DNA of 64,000 nt, from contig JAOWCC010001589.1 in NCBI GenBank assembly GCA_030867875.1, forward strand, positions 147,533,745 to 147,597,744, given 5' to 3'. Position 1 is the stretch's first letter. Every line of letters starts with the position of its first letter. Below, one piece after another: positions 48,060 to 63,400 of this stretch. The translations under genes were made by a program, and so were the position numbers. Below the pieces are notes generated by a model. It was given only the letters and a program-made list of their open reading frames with translations. It did not search any database and had not been told where the DNA came from. This DNA is from Actinernus sp. WN-2022. Lineage: Eukaryota; Cnidaria; Anthozoa; Actiniaria; Actinernidae.

Positions 48060-51000
48060 AGAAATGAAGAAATAAATCAACATCTTCAAAAATGGTCAAA
48101 TCTGTATTTTTTGGACCAGACCGGGTAGGCAAAAAATATCAGATTTCTGACAAAAACTAAAAAACCACTCAATATGCTTCAAAATGATGGCCAACAATCT
48201 GCTGATAGTTTCCAGACATGAATGGATTATGTTGGAGAAAGAATTGGAGAAAAAAATCAACATCTTCAAAAATGGTCTAATCTGTATTTTTTTCACCAGA
48301 CCGGGTAGGCAAAAAATATCAGATTTCTGACAAAAACTAAAAAACCACTCAATATGCTTCAAAATGTTGGCAAACAATCTCCTGGTAGCTTGAGAACACA
48401 AATGGAGAAAGAATTGAAGAAAAAAATCAACATCTTCAAAAATGGTCAAATCTGTATTTTTTGGACCAGACCGGGTAGGCAAAAAATATCAGATTTCTGA
48501 CAAAAACTAAAAAACCACTCAATATGCTTCAAAACGATGGCAAACAATCTGCTGATAGTTAACAGACATGATTGGATTAAGTTGGAGAAAGAAATGAAGA
48601 AAAAACTCAACATCTTCAAAAATGGTCAAATCTGTATTTTTTGGACCAGACCGGGTAGGCGAAAAATCTCAGATTTCTGACAAAATCTAAAAAACCACTC
48701 AAAATGCTTCAAAATGATGGCAAACAATCTCCTGGTAGCTTCAGAACACAAATGAAATAAGTTGGAGAAAGAATAACAAAAATGCATACTTCACATAAAA
48801 TTTAGAGTTTCATGTTTGCACTTACCTCAATTTAGGTCTCCCAACACCTAAACTTGCCCAGAACCAAGCCATTCTGTCCACAAGCACTTCACATCTTTAT
48901 CCTGGTAGCATCAGAACACCAATGGATTAAGTTGGAGAAAGAAATGAAGAAATAAATCAACATCTTCAAAAATGGTCAAATCTGTATTTTTTGGACCAGA
49001 CCGGGTAGGCAAAAAATATCAGATTTCTGACAAAAACTAAAAAACCACTCAATATGCTTCAAAATGATGGCCAACAATCTGCTGATAGTTTCCAGACATG
49101 AATGGATTATGTTGGAGAAAGAATTGGAGAAAAAAATCAACATCTTCAAAAATGGTCTAATCTGTATTTTTTTCACCAGACCGGGTAGGCAAAAAATATC
49201 AGATTTCTGACAAAAACTAAAAAACCACTCAATATGCTTCAAAATGTTGGCAAACAATCTCCTGGTAGCTTGAGAACACAAATGGAGAAAGAATTGAAGA
49301 AAAAAATCAACATCTTCAAAAATGGTCAAATCTGTATTTTTTGGACCAGACCGGGTAGGCAAAAAATATCAGATTTCTGACAAAAACTAAAAAACCACTC
49401 AATATGCTTCAAAACGATGGCAAACAATCTGCTGATAGTTAACAGACATGATTGGATTAAGTTGGAGAAAGAAATGAAGAAAAAAATCAACATCTTCAAA
49501 AATGGTCAAATCTGTATTTTTTGGACCAGACCGGGTAGGCAAAAATATCAGATTTCTCACAAAAACTAAAAAACCACTCAACATGCTTCAAAAGGTTGGC
49601 AAACAATCTCCTGGTAGCTTGAGAACAGAAATGGAGAAAGAATTGAAGAAAAAACTCAACATCTTCAAAAATGGTCAAATCTGTATTTTTTTCACCAGAC
49701 CGGGTAGGCAAAAAATATCAGATTTCTGACAAAAACTAAAAAACCACTCAATATGCTTCAAAAGGTTGGCAAACAATCTCCTGGTAGCTTGAGAACAGAA
49801 ATGGAGAAAGAATTGAAGAAAAAAATCAACATCTTCAAAAAAAACACTCAAAATGATGGCAAACAATCTCCTGGTAGCTTCAGAACACAAATGAAATAAG
49901 TTGGAGAAAGAATAACAAAAATGCATACTTCACATAAAATTTAGAGTTTCATGTTTGCACTTACCTCAATTTAGGTCTCCCAACACCTAAACTTGCCCAG
50001 AACCAAGCCATTCTGTCCACAAGCACTTCACATCTTTATCCTGGTAGCATCAGAACACCAATGGATTAAGTTGGAGAAAGAAATGAAGAAATAAATCAAC
50101 ATCTTCAAAAATGGTCAAATCTGTATTTTTTGGACCAGACCGGGTAGGCAAAAAATATCAGATTTCTGACAAAAACTAAAAAACCACTCAATATGCTTCA
50201 AAATGATGGCCAACAATCTGCTGATAGTTTCCAGACATGAATGGATTATGTTGGAGAAAGAATTGGAGAAAAAAATCAACATCTTCAAAAATGGTCTAAT
50301 CTGTATTTTTTTCACCAGACCGGGTAGGCAAAAAATATCAGATTTCTGACAAAAACTAAAAAACCACTCAATATGCTTCAAAATGTTGGCAAACAATCTC
50401 CTGGTAGCTTGAGAACACAAATGGAGAAAGAATTGAAGAAAAAAATCAACATCTTCAAAAATGGTCAAATCTGTATTTTTTGGACCAGACCGGGTAGGCA
50501 AAAAATATCAGATTTCTGACAAAAACTAAAAAACCACTCAATATGCTTCAAAACGATGGCAAACAATCTGCTGATAGTTAACAGACATGATTGGATTAAG
50601 TTGGAGAAAGAAATGAAGAAAAAACTCAACATCTTCAAAAATGGTCAAATCTGTATTTTTTGGACCAGACCGGGTAGGCGAAAAATCTCAGATTTCTGAC
50701 AAAAACTAAAAAACCACTCAAAATGCTTCAAAATGATGGCAAACAATCTCCTGGTAGCTTCAGAACACAAATGAAATAAGTTGGAGAAAGAATAACAAAA
50801 ATGCATACTTCACATAAAATTTAGAGTTTCATGTTTGCACTTACCTCAATTTAGGTCTCCCAACACCTAAACTTGCCCAGAACCAAGCCATTCTGTCCAC
50901 AAGCACTTCACATCTTTATCCTGGTAGCATCAGAACACCAATGGATTAAGTTGGAGAAAGAAATGAAGAAATAAATCAACATCTTCAAAAATGGTCAAAT

Positions 51001-51420
51001 CTGTATTTTTTGGACCAGACCGGGTAGGCAAAAAATATCAGATTTCTGACAAAAACTAAAAAACCACTCAATATGCTTCAAAATGATGGCCAACAATCTG
51101 CTGATAGTTTCCAGACATGAATGGATTATGTTGGAGAAAGAATTGGAGAAAAAAATCAACATCTTCAAAAATGGTCTAATCTGTATTTTTTTCACCAGAC
51201 CGGGTAGGCAAAAAATATCAGATTTCTGACAAAAACTAAAAAACCACTCAATATGCTTCAAAATGTTGGCAAACAATCTCCTGGTAGCTTGAGAACACAA
51301 ATGGAGAAAGAATTGAAGAAAAAAATCAACATCTTCAAAAATGGTCAAATCTGTATTTTTTGGACCAGACCGGGTAGGCAAAAAATATCAGATTTCTGAC
51401 AAAAACTAAAAAACCACTCA
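48060..51420. repeat. 880-bp unit repeated, inside a 2,019-bp repeat
   Basis: Identical 128-codon minus-strand frames start at 48096, 48976, 50115 and 50995. The offsets are 880 within each pair and 2,019 between pairs. The 880-bp unit is one C unit plus A/B monomers; the remainder of the 2,019-bp unit contains the TTTCTCACA variant and the A-tract deletion form. Confidence 0.8.
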
Positions 51421-54400
51421 ATATGCTTCAAAACGATGGCAAACAATCTGCTGATAGTTAACAGACATGATTGGATTAAGTTGGAGAAAGAAATGAAGAA
51501 AAAAATCAACATCTTCAAAAATGGTCAAATCTGTATTTTTTGGACCAGACCGGGTAGGCAAAAATATCAGATTTCTCACAAAAACTAAAAAACCACTCAA
51601 CATGCTTCAAAAGGTTGGCAAACAATCTCCTGGTAGCTTGAGAACAGAAATGGAGAAAGAATTGAAGAAAAAACTCAACATCTTCAAAAATGGTCAAATC
51701 TGTATTTTTTTCACCAGACCGGGTAGGCAAAAAATATCAGATTTCTGACAAAAACTAAAAAACCACTCAATATGCTTCAAAAGGTTGGCAAACAATCTCC
51801 TGGTAGCTTGAGAACAGAAATGGAGAAAGAATTGAAGAAAAAAATCAACATCTTCAAAAAAAACACTCAAAATGATGGCAAACAATCTCCTGGTAGCTTC
51901 AGAACACAAATGAAATAAGTTGGAGAAAGAATAACAAAAATGCATACTTCACATAAAATTTAGAGTTTCATGTTTGCACTTACCTCAATTTAGGTCTCCC
52001 AACACCTAAACTTGCCCAGAACCAAGCCATTCTGTCCACAAGCACTTCACATCTTTATCCTGGTAGCATCAGAACACCAATGGATTAAGTTGGAGAAAGA
52101 AATGAAGAAAAAAATCAACATCTTCAAAAATGGTCAAATCTGAATTTTTTTCACCAGACCGGGTAGGCAAAAAATATCAGATTTCTGACAAAAACTAAAA
52201 AACCACTCAATATGCTTCAAAATGATGGCCAACAATCTGCTGATAGTTTCCAGACATGAATGGATTATGTTGGAGAAAGAATTGGAGAAAAAAATCAACA
52301 TCTTCAAAAATGGTCTAATCTGTATTTTTTTCACCAGACCGGGTAGGCAAAAAATATCAGATTTCTGACAAAAACTAAAAAACCACTCAATATGCTTCAA
52401 AATGTTGGCAAACAATCTCCTGGTAGCTTGAGAACACAAATGGAGAAAGAATTGAAGAAAAAAATCAACATCTTCAAAAATGGTCAAATCTGTATTTTTT
52501 GGACCAGACCGGGTAGGCAAAAAATATCAGATTTCTGACAAAAACTAAAAAACCACTCAATATGCTTCAAAACGATGGCAAACAATCTGCTGATAGTTAA
52601 CAGACATGATTGGATTAAGTTGGAGAAAGAAATGAAGAAAAAAATCAACATCTTCAAAAATGGTCAAATCTGTATTTTTTGGACCAGACCGGGTAGGCAA
52701 AAAATATCAGATTTCTCACAAAAACTAAAAAACCACTCAACATGCTTCAAAAGGTTGGCAAACAATCTCCTGGTAGCTTGAGAACAGAAATGGAGAAAGA
52801 ATTGAAGAAAAAACTCAACATCTTCAAAAATGGTCAAATCTGTATTTTTTTCACCAGACCGGGTAGGCAAAAAATATCAGATTTCTGACAAAAACTAAAA
52901 AACCACTCAATATGCTTCAAAAGGTTGGCAAACAATCTCCTGGTAGCTTGAGAACAGAAATGGAGAAAGAATTGAAGAAAAAAAATCAACATCTTCAAAA
53001 AAAAACACTCAAAATGATGGCAAACAATCTCCTGGTAGCTTCAGAACACAAATGAAATAAGTTGGAGAAAGAATAACAAAAATGCATACTTCACATAAAA
53101 TTTAGAGTTTCATGTTTGCACTTACCTCAATTTAGGTCTCCCAACACCTAAACTTGCCCAGAACCAAGCCATTCTGTCCACAAGCACTTCACATCTTTAT
53201 CCTGGTAGCATCAGAACACCAATGGATTAAGTTGGAGAAAGAAATGAAGAAAAAAATCAACATCTTCAAAAATGGTCAAATCTGTATTTTTTTCACCAGA
53301 CCGGGTAGTCAAAAAATATCAGATTTCTGACAAAAACTAAAAAACCACTCAATATGCTTCAAAATGATGGCCAACAATCTGCTGATAGTTTCCAGACATG
53401 AATGGATTATGTTGGAGAAAGAATTGGAGAAAAAAATCAACATCTTCAAAAATGGTCAAATCTGTATTTTTTGGACCAGACCGGGTAGGCAAAAAATATC
53501 AGATTTCTGACAAAAACTAAAAAACCACTCAATATGCTTCAAAATGTTGGCAGACAATCTCCTGGTAGCTTGAGAACACAAATGTAGAAAGAATTGAAGA
53601 AAAAAATCAACATCTTCAAAAATGGTCAAATCTGTATTTTTTTGACCAGACCGGGTAGGCAAAAAATGTCAGATTTCTGACAAAAACTAAAAAACCACTC
53701 AATATGCTTCAAAACGATGGCAAACAATCTGCTGATAGTTAACAGACATGATTGGATTAAGTTGGAGAAAGAAATGAAGAAAAAAATCAACATCTTCAAA
53801 AATGGTCAAATCTGTATTTTTTGGACCAGACCGGGTAGGCAAAAAATATCAGATTTCTGACAAAAACTAAAAAACCACTCAACATGCTTCAAAAGGTTGG
53901 CAAACAATCTCCTGGTAGCTTGAGAACAGAAATGGATAAAGAATTGAAGAAAAAACTCAACATCTTCAAAAATGGTCAAATCTGTATTTTTTGGACCAGA
54001 CCGGGTAGGCGAAAAATCTCAGATTTCTGACAAAAACTAAAAAACCACTCAAAATGCTTCAAAAGGTTCGCAAACAATCTCCTTGTAGCTTCAGAACACA
54101 AATGAAATAAGTTGGAGAAAGAATAACAAAAATGCATACTTCACATAAAATTTAGAGTTTCATGTTTGCACTTACCTCAATTTAGGTCTCCCAACACCTA
54201 AACTTGCCCAGAACCAAGCCATTCTGTCCACAAGCACTTCACATCTTTATCCTGGTAGCATCAGAACACCAATGGATTAAGTTGGAGAAAGAAATGAAGA
54301 AATAAATCAACATCTTCAAAAATGGTCAAATCTGTATATTTTGGACCAGACCGGGTAGGCAAAAAATATCAGATTTCTGACAAAAACTAAAAAAACACTC

Positions 54401-57400
54401 AATATGCTTCAAAAGGTTGGCAAACAATCTCCTTGTAGCTTCAGAACACAAATGAAATAAGTTGGAGAAAGAATAACAAAAATGCATACTTCACATAAAA
54501 TTTAGAGTTTCATGTTTGCACTTACCTCAATTTAGGTCTCCCAACACCTAAACTTGCCCAGAACCAAGCCATTCTGTCCACAAGCACTTCACATCTTTAT
54601 CCTGGTAGCATCAGAACACCAATGGATTAAGTTGGAGAAAGAAATGAAGAAATAAATCAACATCTTCAAAAATGGTCAAATCTGTATTTTTTGGACCAGA
54701 CCGGGTAGGCAAAAAATATCAGATTTCTGACAAAAACTAAAAAAACACTCAATATGCTTCAAAAGGTTGGCAAACAATCTCCTTTTAGCTTCAGAACACA
54801 AATGAAATAAGTTGGAGAAAGAATAACAAAAATGCATACTTCACATAAAATTTAGAGTTTCATGTTTGCACTTACCTCAATTTAGGTCTCCCAACACCTA
54901 AACTTGCCCAGAACCAAGCCATTCTGTCCACAAGCACTTCACATCTTTATCCTGGTAGCATCAGAACACCAATGGATTAAGTTGGAGAAAGAATTGAAGA
55001 AAAAAATCAACATCTTCAAAAATGGTCAAATCTGTATTTTTTTGACCAGACCGGGTAGGCAAAAAATGTCAGATTTCTGACAAAAACTAAAAAACCACTC
55101 AATATGCTTCAAAACGATGGCAAACAATCTGCTGATAGTTAACAGACATGATTGGATTAAGTTGGAGAAAGAAATGAAGAAAAAAATCAACATCTTCAAA
55201 AATGGTCAAATCTGTATTTTTTGGACCAGACCGGGTAGGCAAAAAATATCAGATTTCTGACAAAAACTAAAAAACCACTCAACATGCTTCAAAAGGTTGG
55301 CAAACAATCTCCTGGTAGCTTGAGAACAGAAATGGATAAAGAATTGAAGAAAAAACTCAACATCTTCAAAAATGGTCAAATCTGTATTTTTTGGACCAGA
55401 CCGGGTAGGCGAAAAATCTCAGATTTCTGACAAAAACTAAAAAACCACTCAAAATGCTTCAAAAGGTTCGCAAACAATCTCCTTGTAGCTTCAGAACACA
55501 AATGAAATAAGTTGGAGAAAGAATAACAAAAATGCATACTTCACATAAAATTTAGAGTTTCATGTTTGCACTTACCTCAATTTAGGTCTCCCAACACCTA
55601 AACTTGCCCAGAACCAAGCCATTCTGTCCACAAGCACTTCACATCTTTATCCTGGTAGCATCAGAACACCAATGGATTAAGTTGGAGAAAGAAATGAAGA
55701 AATAAATCAACATCTTCAAAAATGGTCAAATCTGTATTTTTTGGACCAGACCGGGTAGGCAAAAAATATCAGATTTCTGACAAAAACTAAAAAAACACTC
55801 AATATGCTTCAAAAGGTTGGCAAACAATCTCCTTGTAGCTTCAGAACACAAATGAAATAAGTTGGAGAAAGAATAACAAAAATGCATACTTCACATAAAA
55901 TTTAGAGTTTCATGTTTGCACTTACCTCAATTTAGGTCTCCCAACACCTAAACTTGCCCAGAACCAAGCCATTCTGTCCACAAGCACTTCACATCTTTTT
56001 CCTGGTAGCATCAGAACACCAATGGATTAAGTTGGAGAAAGAAATGAAGAAATAAATCAACATCTTCAAAAATGGTCAAATCTGTATTTTTTGGACCAGA
56101 CCGGGTAGGCAAAAAATATCAGATTTCTGACAAAAACTAAAAAAACACTCAATATGCTTCAAAAGGTTGGCAAACAATCTCCTTGTAGCTTCAGAACACA
56201 AATGAAATAAGTTGGAGAAAGAATAACAAAAATGCATACTTCACATAAAATTTAGAGTTTCATGTTTGCACTTACCTCAATTTAGGTCTCCCAACACCTA
56301 AACTTGCCCAGAACCAAGCCATTCTGTCCACAAGCACTTCACATCTTTATCCTGGTAGCATCAGAACACCAATGGATTAAGTTGGAGAAAGAATTGAAGA
56401 AAAAAATCAACATCTTCAAAAATGGTCAAATCTGTATTTTTTTGACCAGACCGGGTAGGCAAAAAATGTCAGATTTCTGACAAAAACTAAAAAACCACTC
56501 AATATGCTTCAAAACGATGGCAAACAATCTGCTGATAGTTAACAGACATGATTGGATTAAGTTGGAGAAAGAAATGAAGAAAAAAATCAACATCTTCAAA
56601 AATGGTCAAATCTGTATTTTTTGGACCAGACCGGGTAGGCAAAAAATATCAGATTTCTGACAAAAACTAAAAAAACACTCAATATGCTTCAAAAGGTTGG
56701 CAAACAATCTCCTTGTAGCTTCAGAACACAAATGAAATAAGTTGGAGAAAGAATAACAAAAATGCATACTTCACATAAAATTTAGAGTTTCATGTTTGCA
56801 CTTACCTCAATTTAGGTCTCCCAACACCTAAACTTGCCCAGAACCAAGCCATTCTGTCCACAAGCACTTCACATCTTTATCCTGGTAGCATCAGAACACC
56901 AATGGATTAAGTTGGAGAAAGAATTGAAGAAAAAAATCAACATCTTCAAAAATGGTCAAATCTGTATTTTTTTGACCAGACCGGGTAGGCAAAAAATGTC
57001 AGATTTCTGACAAAAACTAAAAAACCACTCAATATGCTTCAAAACGATGGCAAACAATCTGCTGATAGTTAACAGACATGATTGGATTAAGTTGGAGAAA
57101 GAAATGAAGAAAAAAATCAACATCTTCAAAAATGGTCAAATCTGTATTTTTTTGACCAGACCGGGTAGGCAAAAAATGTCAGATTTCTGACAAAAACTAA
57201 AAAACCACACAATATGCTACAAAACGATGGCAAACAATCTGCTGATAGTTAACAGACATGATTGGATTAAGTTGGAGAAAGAAATGAAGAAAAAAATCAA
57301 CATCTTCAAAAATGGTCAAATCTGTATTTTTTGGACCAGACCGGGTAGGCAAAAAATATCAGATTTCTGACAAAAACTAAAAAACCACTCAACATGCTTC

Positions 57401-60400
57401 AAAAGGTTGGCAAACAATCTCCTGGTAGCTTGAGAACAGAAATGGAGAAAGAATTGAAGAAAAAACTCAACATCTTCAAAAATGGTCAAATCTGTATTTT
57501 TTGGACCAGACCGGGTAGGCGAAAAATCTCAGATTTCTGACAAAAACTAAAAAACCACTCAAAATGCTTCAAAATGATGGCAAACAATCTCCTGGTAGCT
57601 TCAGAACACAAATGAAATAAGTTGGAGAAAGAATAACAAAAATGCATACTTCACATAAAATTTAGAGTTTCATGTTTGCACTTACCTCAATTTAGGTCTC
57701 CCAACACCTAAACTTGCCCAGAACCAAGCCATTCTGTCCACAAGCACTTCACATCTTTATCCTGGTAGCATCAGAACACCAATGGATTAAGTTGGAGAAA
57801 GAAATGAAGAAAAAAATCAACATATTCAAAAATGGTCAAATCTGTATTTTTTTCACCAGACCGGGTAGGCAAAAAATATCAGATTTCTGACAAAAACTAA
57901 AAAACCACTCAATATGCTTCAAAATGATGGCCAACAATCTGCTGATAGTTTCCAGACATGAATGGATTATGTTGGAGAAAGAATTGGAGAAAAAAATCAA
58001 CATCTTCAAAAATGGTCAAATCTGTATTTTTTGGACCAGACCGGGTAGGCAAAAAATATCAGATTTCTGACAAAAACTAAAAAACCACTCAAGATGCTTC
58101 AAAAGGTTGGCAAACAATCTCCTGGTAGCTTGAGAACAGAAATGGATAAAGAATTGAAGAAAAAACTCAACATCTTCAAAAATGGTCAAATCTGTATTTT
58201 TTGGACCAGACCGGGTAGGCGAAAAATCTCAGATTTCTGACAAAACTAAAAAACCACACAATATGCTACAAAACGATGGCAAACAATCTGCTGATAGTTA
58301 ACAGACATGATTGGATTAAGTTGGAGAAAGAAATGAAGAAAAAAATCAACATCTTCAAAAATGGTCAAATCTGTATTTTTTGGACCAGACCGGGTAGGCA
58401 AAAAATATCAGATTTCTGACAAAAACTAAAAAACCACTCAACATGCTTCAAAAGGTTGGCAAACAATCTCCTGGTAGCTTGAGAACAGAAATGGAGAAAG
58501 AATTGAAGAAAAAACTCAACATCTTCAAAAATGGTCAAATCTGTATTTTTTGGACCAGACCGGGTAGGCGAAAAATCTCAGATTTCTGACAAAAACTAAA
58601 AAACCACTCAAAATGCTTCAAAATGATGGCAAACAATCTCCTGGTAGCTTCAGAACACAAATGAAATAAGTTGGAGAAAGAATAACAAAAATGCATACTT
58701 CACATAAAATTTAGAGTTTCATGTTTGCACTTACCTCAATTTAGGTCTCCCAACACCTAAACTTGCCCAGAACCAAGCCATTCTGTCCACAAGCACTTCA
58801 CATCTTTATCCTGGTAGCATCAGAACACCAATGGATTAAGTTGGAGAAAGAAATGAAGAAAAAAATCAACATATTCAAAAATGGTCAAATCTGTATTTTT
58901 TTCACCAGACCGGGTAGGCAAAAAATATCAGATTTCTGACAAAAACTAAAAAACCACTCAATATGCTTCAAAATGATGGCCAACAATCTGCTGATAGTTT
59001 CCAGACATGAATGGATTATGTTGGAGAAAGAATTGGAGAAAAAAATCAACATCTTCAAAAATGGTCAAATCTGTATTTTTTGGACCAGACCGGGTAGGCA
59101 AAAAATATCAGATTTCTGACAAAAACTAAAAAACCACTCAACATGCTTCAAAAGGTTGGCAAACAATCTCCTGGTAGCTTGAGAACAGAAATGGATAAAG
59201 AATTGAAGAAAAAACTCAACATCTTCAAAAATGGTCAAATCTGTATTTTTTGGACCAGACCGGGTAGGCGAAAAATCTCAGATTTCTGACAAAAACTAAA
59301 AAACCACTCAAAATGCTTCAAAATGATGGCAAACAATCTCCTGGTAGCTTCAGAACACAAATGAAATAAGTTGGAGAAAGAATAACAAAAATGCATACTT
59401 CACATAAAATTTAGAGTTTCATGTTTGCACTTACCTCAATTTAGGTCTCCCAACACCTAAACTTGCCCAGAACCAAGCCATTCTGTCCACAAGCACTTCA
59501 CATCTTTATCCTGGTAGCATCAGAACACCAATGGATTAAGTTGGAGAAAGAAATGAAGAAATAAATCAACATCTTCAAAAATGGTCAAATCTGTATTTTT
59601 TGGACCAGACCGGGTAGGCAAAAAATATCAGATTTCTGACAAAAACTAAAAAACCACTCAACATGCTTCAAAAGGTTGGCAAACAATCTCCTGGTAGCTT
59701 GAGAACAGAAATGTAGAAAGAATTGAAGAAAAAACTCAACATCTTCAAAAATGGTCAAATCTGTATTTTTTGGACCAGACCGGGTAGGCGAAAAATCTCA
59801 GATTTCTGACAAAAACTAAAAAACCACTCAAAATGCTTCAAAATGATGGCAAACAATCTCCTGGTAGCTTCAGAACACAAATGAAATAAGTTGGAGAAAG
59901 AATAACAAAAATGCATACTTCACATAAAATTTAGAGTTTCATGTTTGCACTTACCTCAATTTAGGTCTCCCAACACCTAAACTTGCCCAGAACCAAGCCA
60001 TTCTGTCCACAAGCACTTCACATCTTTATCCTGGTAGCATCAGAACACCAATGGATTAAGTTGGAGAAAGAAATGAAGAAAATAATCAACATCTTCAAAA
60101 ATGGTCAAATCTATTTTTTTCACCAGACCGGGTAGGCAAAAAATATCAGATTTCTGACAAAAACTAAAAAACCACTCAATATGCTTCAAAATGATGGCCA
60201 ACAATCTGCTGATAGTTTCCAGACATGAATGGATTATGTTGGAGAAAGAATTGGAGAAAAAAATCAACATCTTCAAAAATGGTCAAATCTGTATTTTTTG
60301 GACCAGACCGGGTAGGCAAAAAATATCAGATTTCTGACAAAAACTAAAAAACCACTCAACATGCTTCAAAAGGTTGGCAAACAATCTCCTGGTAGCTTGA

Positions 60401-63400
60401 GAACAGAAATGGATAAAGAATTGAAGAAAAAACTCAACATCTTCAAAAATGGTCAAATCTGTATTTTTTGGACCAGACCGGGTAGGCGAAAAATCTCAGA
60501 TTTCTGACAAAACTAAAAAACCACTCAAAATGCTTCAAAAGGTTCGCAAACAATCTCCTTGTAGCTTCAGAACACAAATGAAATAAGTTGGAGAAAGAAT
60601 AACAAAAATGCATACTTCACATAAAATTTAGAGTTTCATGTTTGCACTTACCTCAATTTAGGTCTCCCAACACCTAAACTTGCCCAGAACCAAGCCATTC
60701 TGTCCACAAGCACTTCACATCTTTATCCTGGTAGCATCAGAACACCAATGGATTAAGTTGGAGAAAGAAATGAAGAAATAAATCAACATCTTCAAAAATG
60801 GTCAAATCTGTATTTTTTGGACCAGACCGGGTAGGCAAAAAATATCAGATTTCTGACAAAAACTAAAAAACCACTCAACATGCTTCAAAAGGTTGGCAAA
60901 CAATCTCCTGGTAGCTTGAGAACAGAAATGTAGAAAGAATTGAAGAAAAAACTCAACATCTTCAAAAATGGTCAAATCTCTATTTTTTGGACCAGACCGG
61001 GTAGGCGAAAAATCTCAGATTTCTGACAAAAACTAAAAAACCACTCAAAATGCTTCAAAATGATGGCAAACAATCTCCTGGTAGCTTCAGAACACAAATG
61101 AAATAAGTTGGAGAAAGAATAACAAAAATGCATACTTCACATAAAATTTAGAGTTTCATGTTTGCACTTACCTCAATTTAGGTCTCCCAACACCTAAACT
61201 TGCCCAGAACCAAGCCATTCTGTCCACAAGCACTTCACATCTTTATCCTGGTAGCATCAGAACACCAATGGATTAAGTTGGAGAAAGAAATGAAGAAAAA
61301 AATCAACATCTTCAAAAATGGTCAAATCTATTTTTTTCACCAGACCGGGTAGGCAAAAAATATCAGATTTCTGACAAAAACTAAAAAACCACTCAATATG
61401 CTTCAAAATGATGGCCAACAATCTGCTGATAGTTTCCAGACATGAATGGATTATGTTGGAGAAAGAATTGGAGAAAAAAATCAACATCTTCAAAAATGGT
61501 CAAATCTGTATTTTTTGGACCAGACCGGGTAGGCAAAAAATATCAGATTTCTGACAAAAACTAAAAAACCACTCAATATGCTTCAAAAGGTTGGCAAACA
61601 ATCTCCTGGTAGCTTGAGAACAGAAATGGAGAAAGAATTGAAGAAAAAAATCAACATCTTCAAAAATGGCCAAATCTGTATTTTTTGGACCAGACCGGGT
61701 AGGCAAAAAATATCAGATTTCTGACAAAAACTAAAAAAACACTCAATATGCTTCAAAATGATGGCAAACAATCTGCTGATAGTTAACAGACATGATTGGA
61801 TTAAGTTGGAGAAAGAAATGAAGAAAAAAAATCAACATCTTCAAAAATGGTCAAATCTGTATTTTTTTGACCAGACCGGGTAGGTAAAAAATATCAGATT
61901 TCTGACAAAAACTAAAAAACAACTCAATATGCTTCAAAATGATGGCCAACAATCTGCTGATAGTTTCCAGACATGAATGGATTATGTTGGAGAAAGAATT
62001 GGAGAAAAAAATCAACATCTTCAAAAATGGTCAAATCTGTATTTTTTGGACCAGACCGGGTAGGCAAAAATATCAGATTTCTGACAAAAACTAAAAAACC
62101 ACTCAATATGCTTCAAAATGATGGCAAACAATCTGCTGATAGTTAACAGACATGATTGGATTAAGTTGGAGAAAGAATTGAAGAAAAAATCAACATCTTC
62201 AAAAATGGTCAAATCTTTATTTTTTGGACCAGACCGGGTAGGCGAAAAATCTCAGATTTCTGACAAAAACTAAAAAACCACTCAAAATGCTTCAAAATGA
62301 TGGCAAACAATCTCCTGGTAGCTTCAGAACACAAATGAAATAAGTTGGAGAAAGAATAACAAAAATGCATACTTCACATAAAATTTAGAGTTTCATGTTT
62401 GCACTTACCTCAATTTAGGTCTCCCAACACCTAAACTTGCCCAGAACCACGCCATTCTGTCCACAAGCACTTCACATCTTTATCCTGGTAGCATCAGAAC
62501 ACCAATGGATTAAGTTGGAGAAAGAAATGAAGAAAAAAATCAACATCTTCAAAAATGGTCAAATCTGTATTTTTTTCACCAGACCGGGTAGGCAAAAAAT
62601 ATCAGATTTCTGACAAAACTAAAAAACCACTCAATATGCTTCAAAATGATGGCCAACAATCTGCTGATAGTTTCCAGACATGAATGGATTATGTTGGAGA
62701 AAGAATTGGAGAAAAAAATCAACATCTTCAAAAATGGTCAAATCTGTATTTTTTGGACCAGACCGGGTAGGCAAAAAATGTCAGATTTCTGACAAAAACT
62801 AAAAAACCACTCAATATGCTTCAAAACGATGGCAAACAATCTGCTGATAGTTAACAGACATGATTGGATTAAGTTGGAGAAAGAAATGAAGAAAAAAATC
62901 AACATCTTCAAAAATGGTCAAATCTGTATTTTTTGGACCAGACTGGGTAGGCAAAAAATGTCAGATTTCTGACAAAAACTAAAAAACCACTCAATATGCT
63001 TCAAAAGGTTGGCAAACAATCTCCTGGTAGCTTGAGAACAGAAATCGAGAAAGAATTGAAGAAAAAAATCAACATCTTCAAAAAAAACACTCAAAATGAT
63101 GGCAAACAATCTCCTGGTAGCTTCAGAACACAAATGAAATAAGTTGGAGAAAGAATAACAAAAATGCATACTTCACATAAAATTTAGAGTTTCATGTTTG
63201 GACTTACCTCAATTTAGGTCTCCCAACACCTAAACTTGCCCAGAACCAAGCCATTCTGTCCACAAGCACTTCACATCTTTATCCTGGTAGCATCAGAACA
63301 CCAATGGATTAAGTTGGAGAAAGAAATGAAGAAAAAAATCAACATATTCAAAAATGGTCAAATCTGTATTTTTTTCACCAGACCGGGTAGGCAAAAAATA

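Larger units (their letters stand above)
40940..62000. repeat. Approximately 10.4-kb higher-order block present twice
   Basis: Positions from about 40.95 to 46.15 kb recur at an offset of 10,428-10,429 bp (for example 40990 and 51418; 42236 and 52664; 45922 and 56351). After that the second copy has an extra segment of about 530 bp, equal to one C plus one A unit, and the offset becomes 10,959 up to about 47.28/58.24 kb. Beyond 58.24 kb the second copy has further internal expansions of about 1,049 and 1,217 bp. The copies differ at only a handful of bases over kilobases. Confidence 0.8.
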
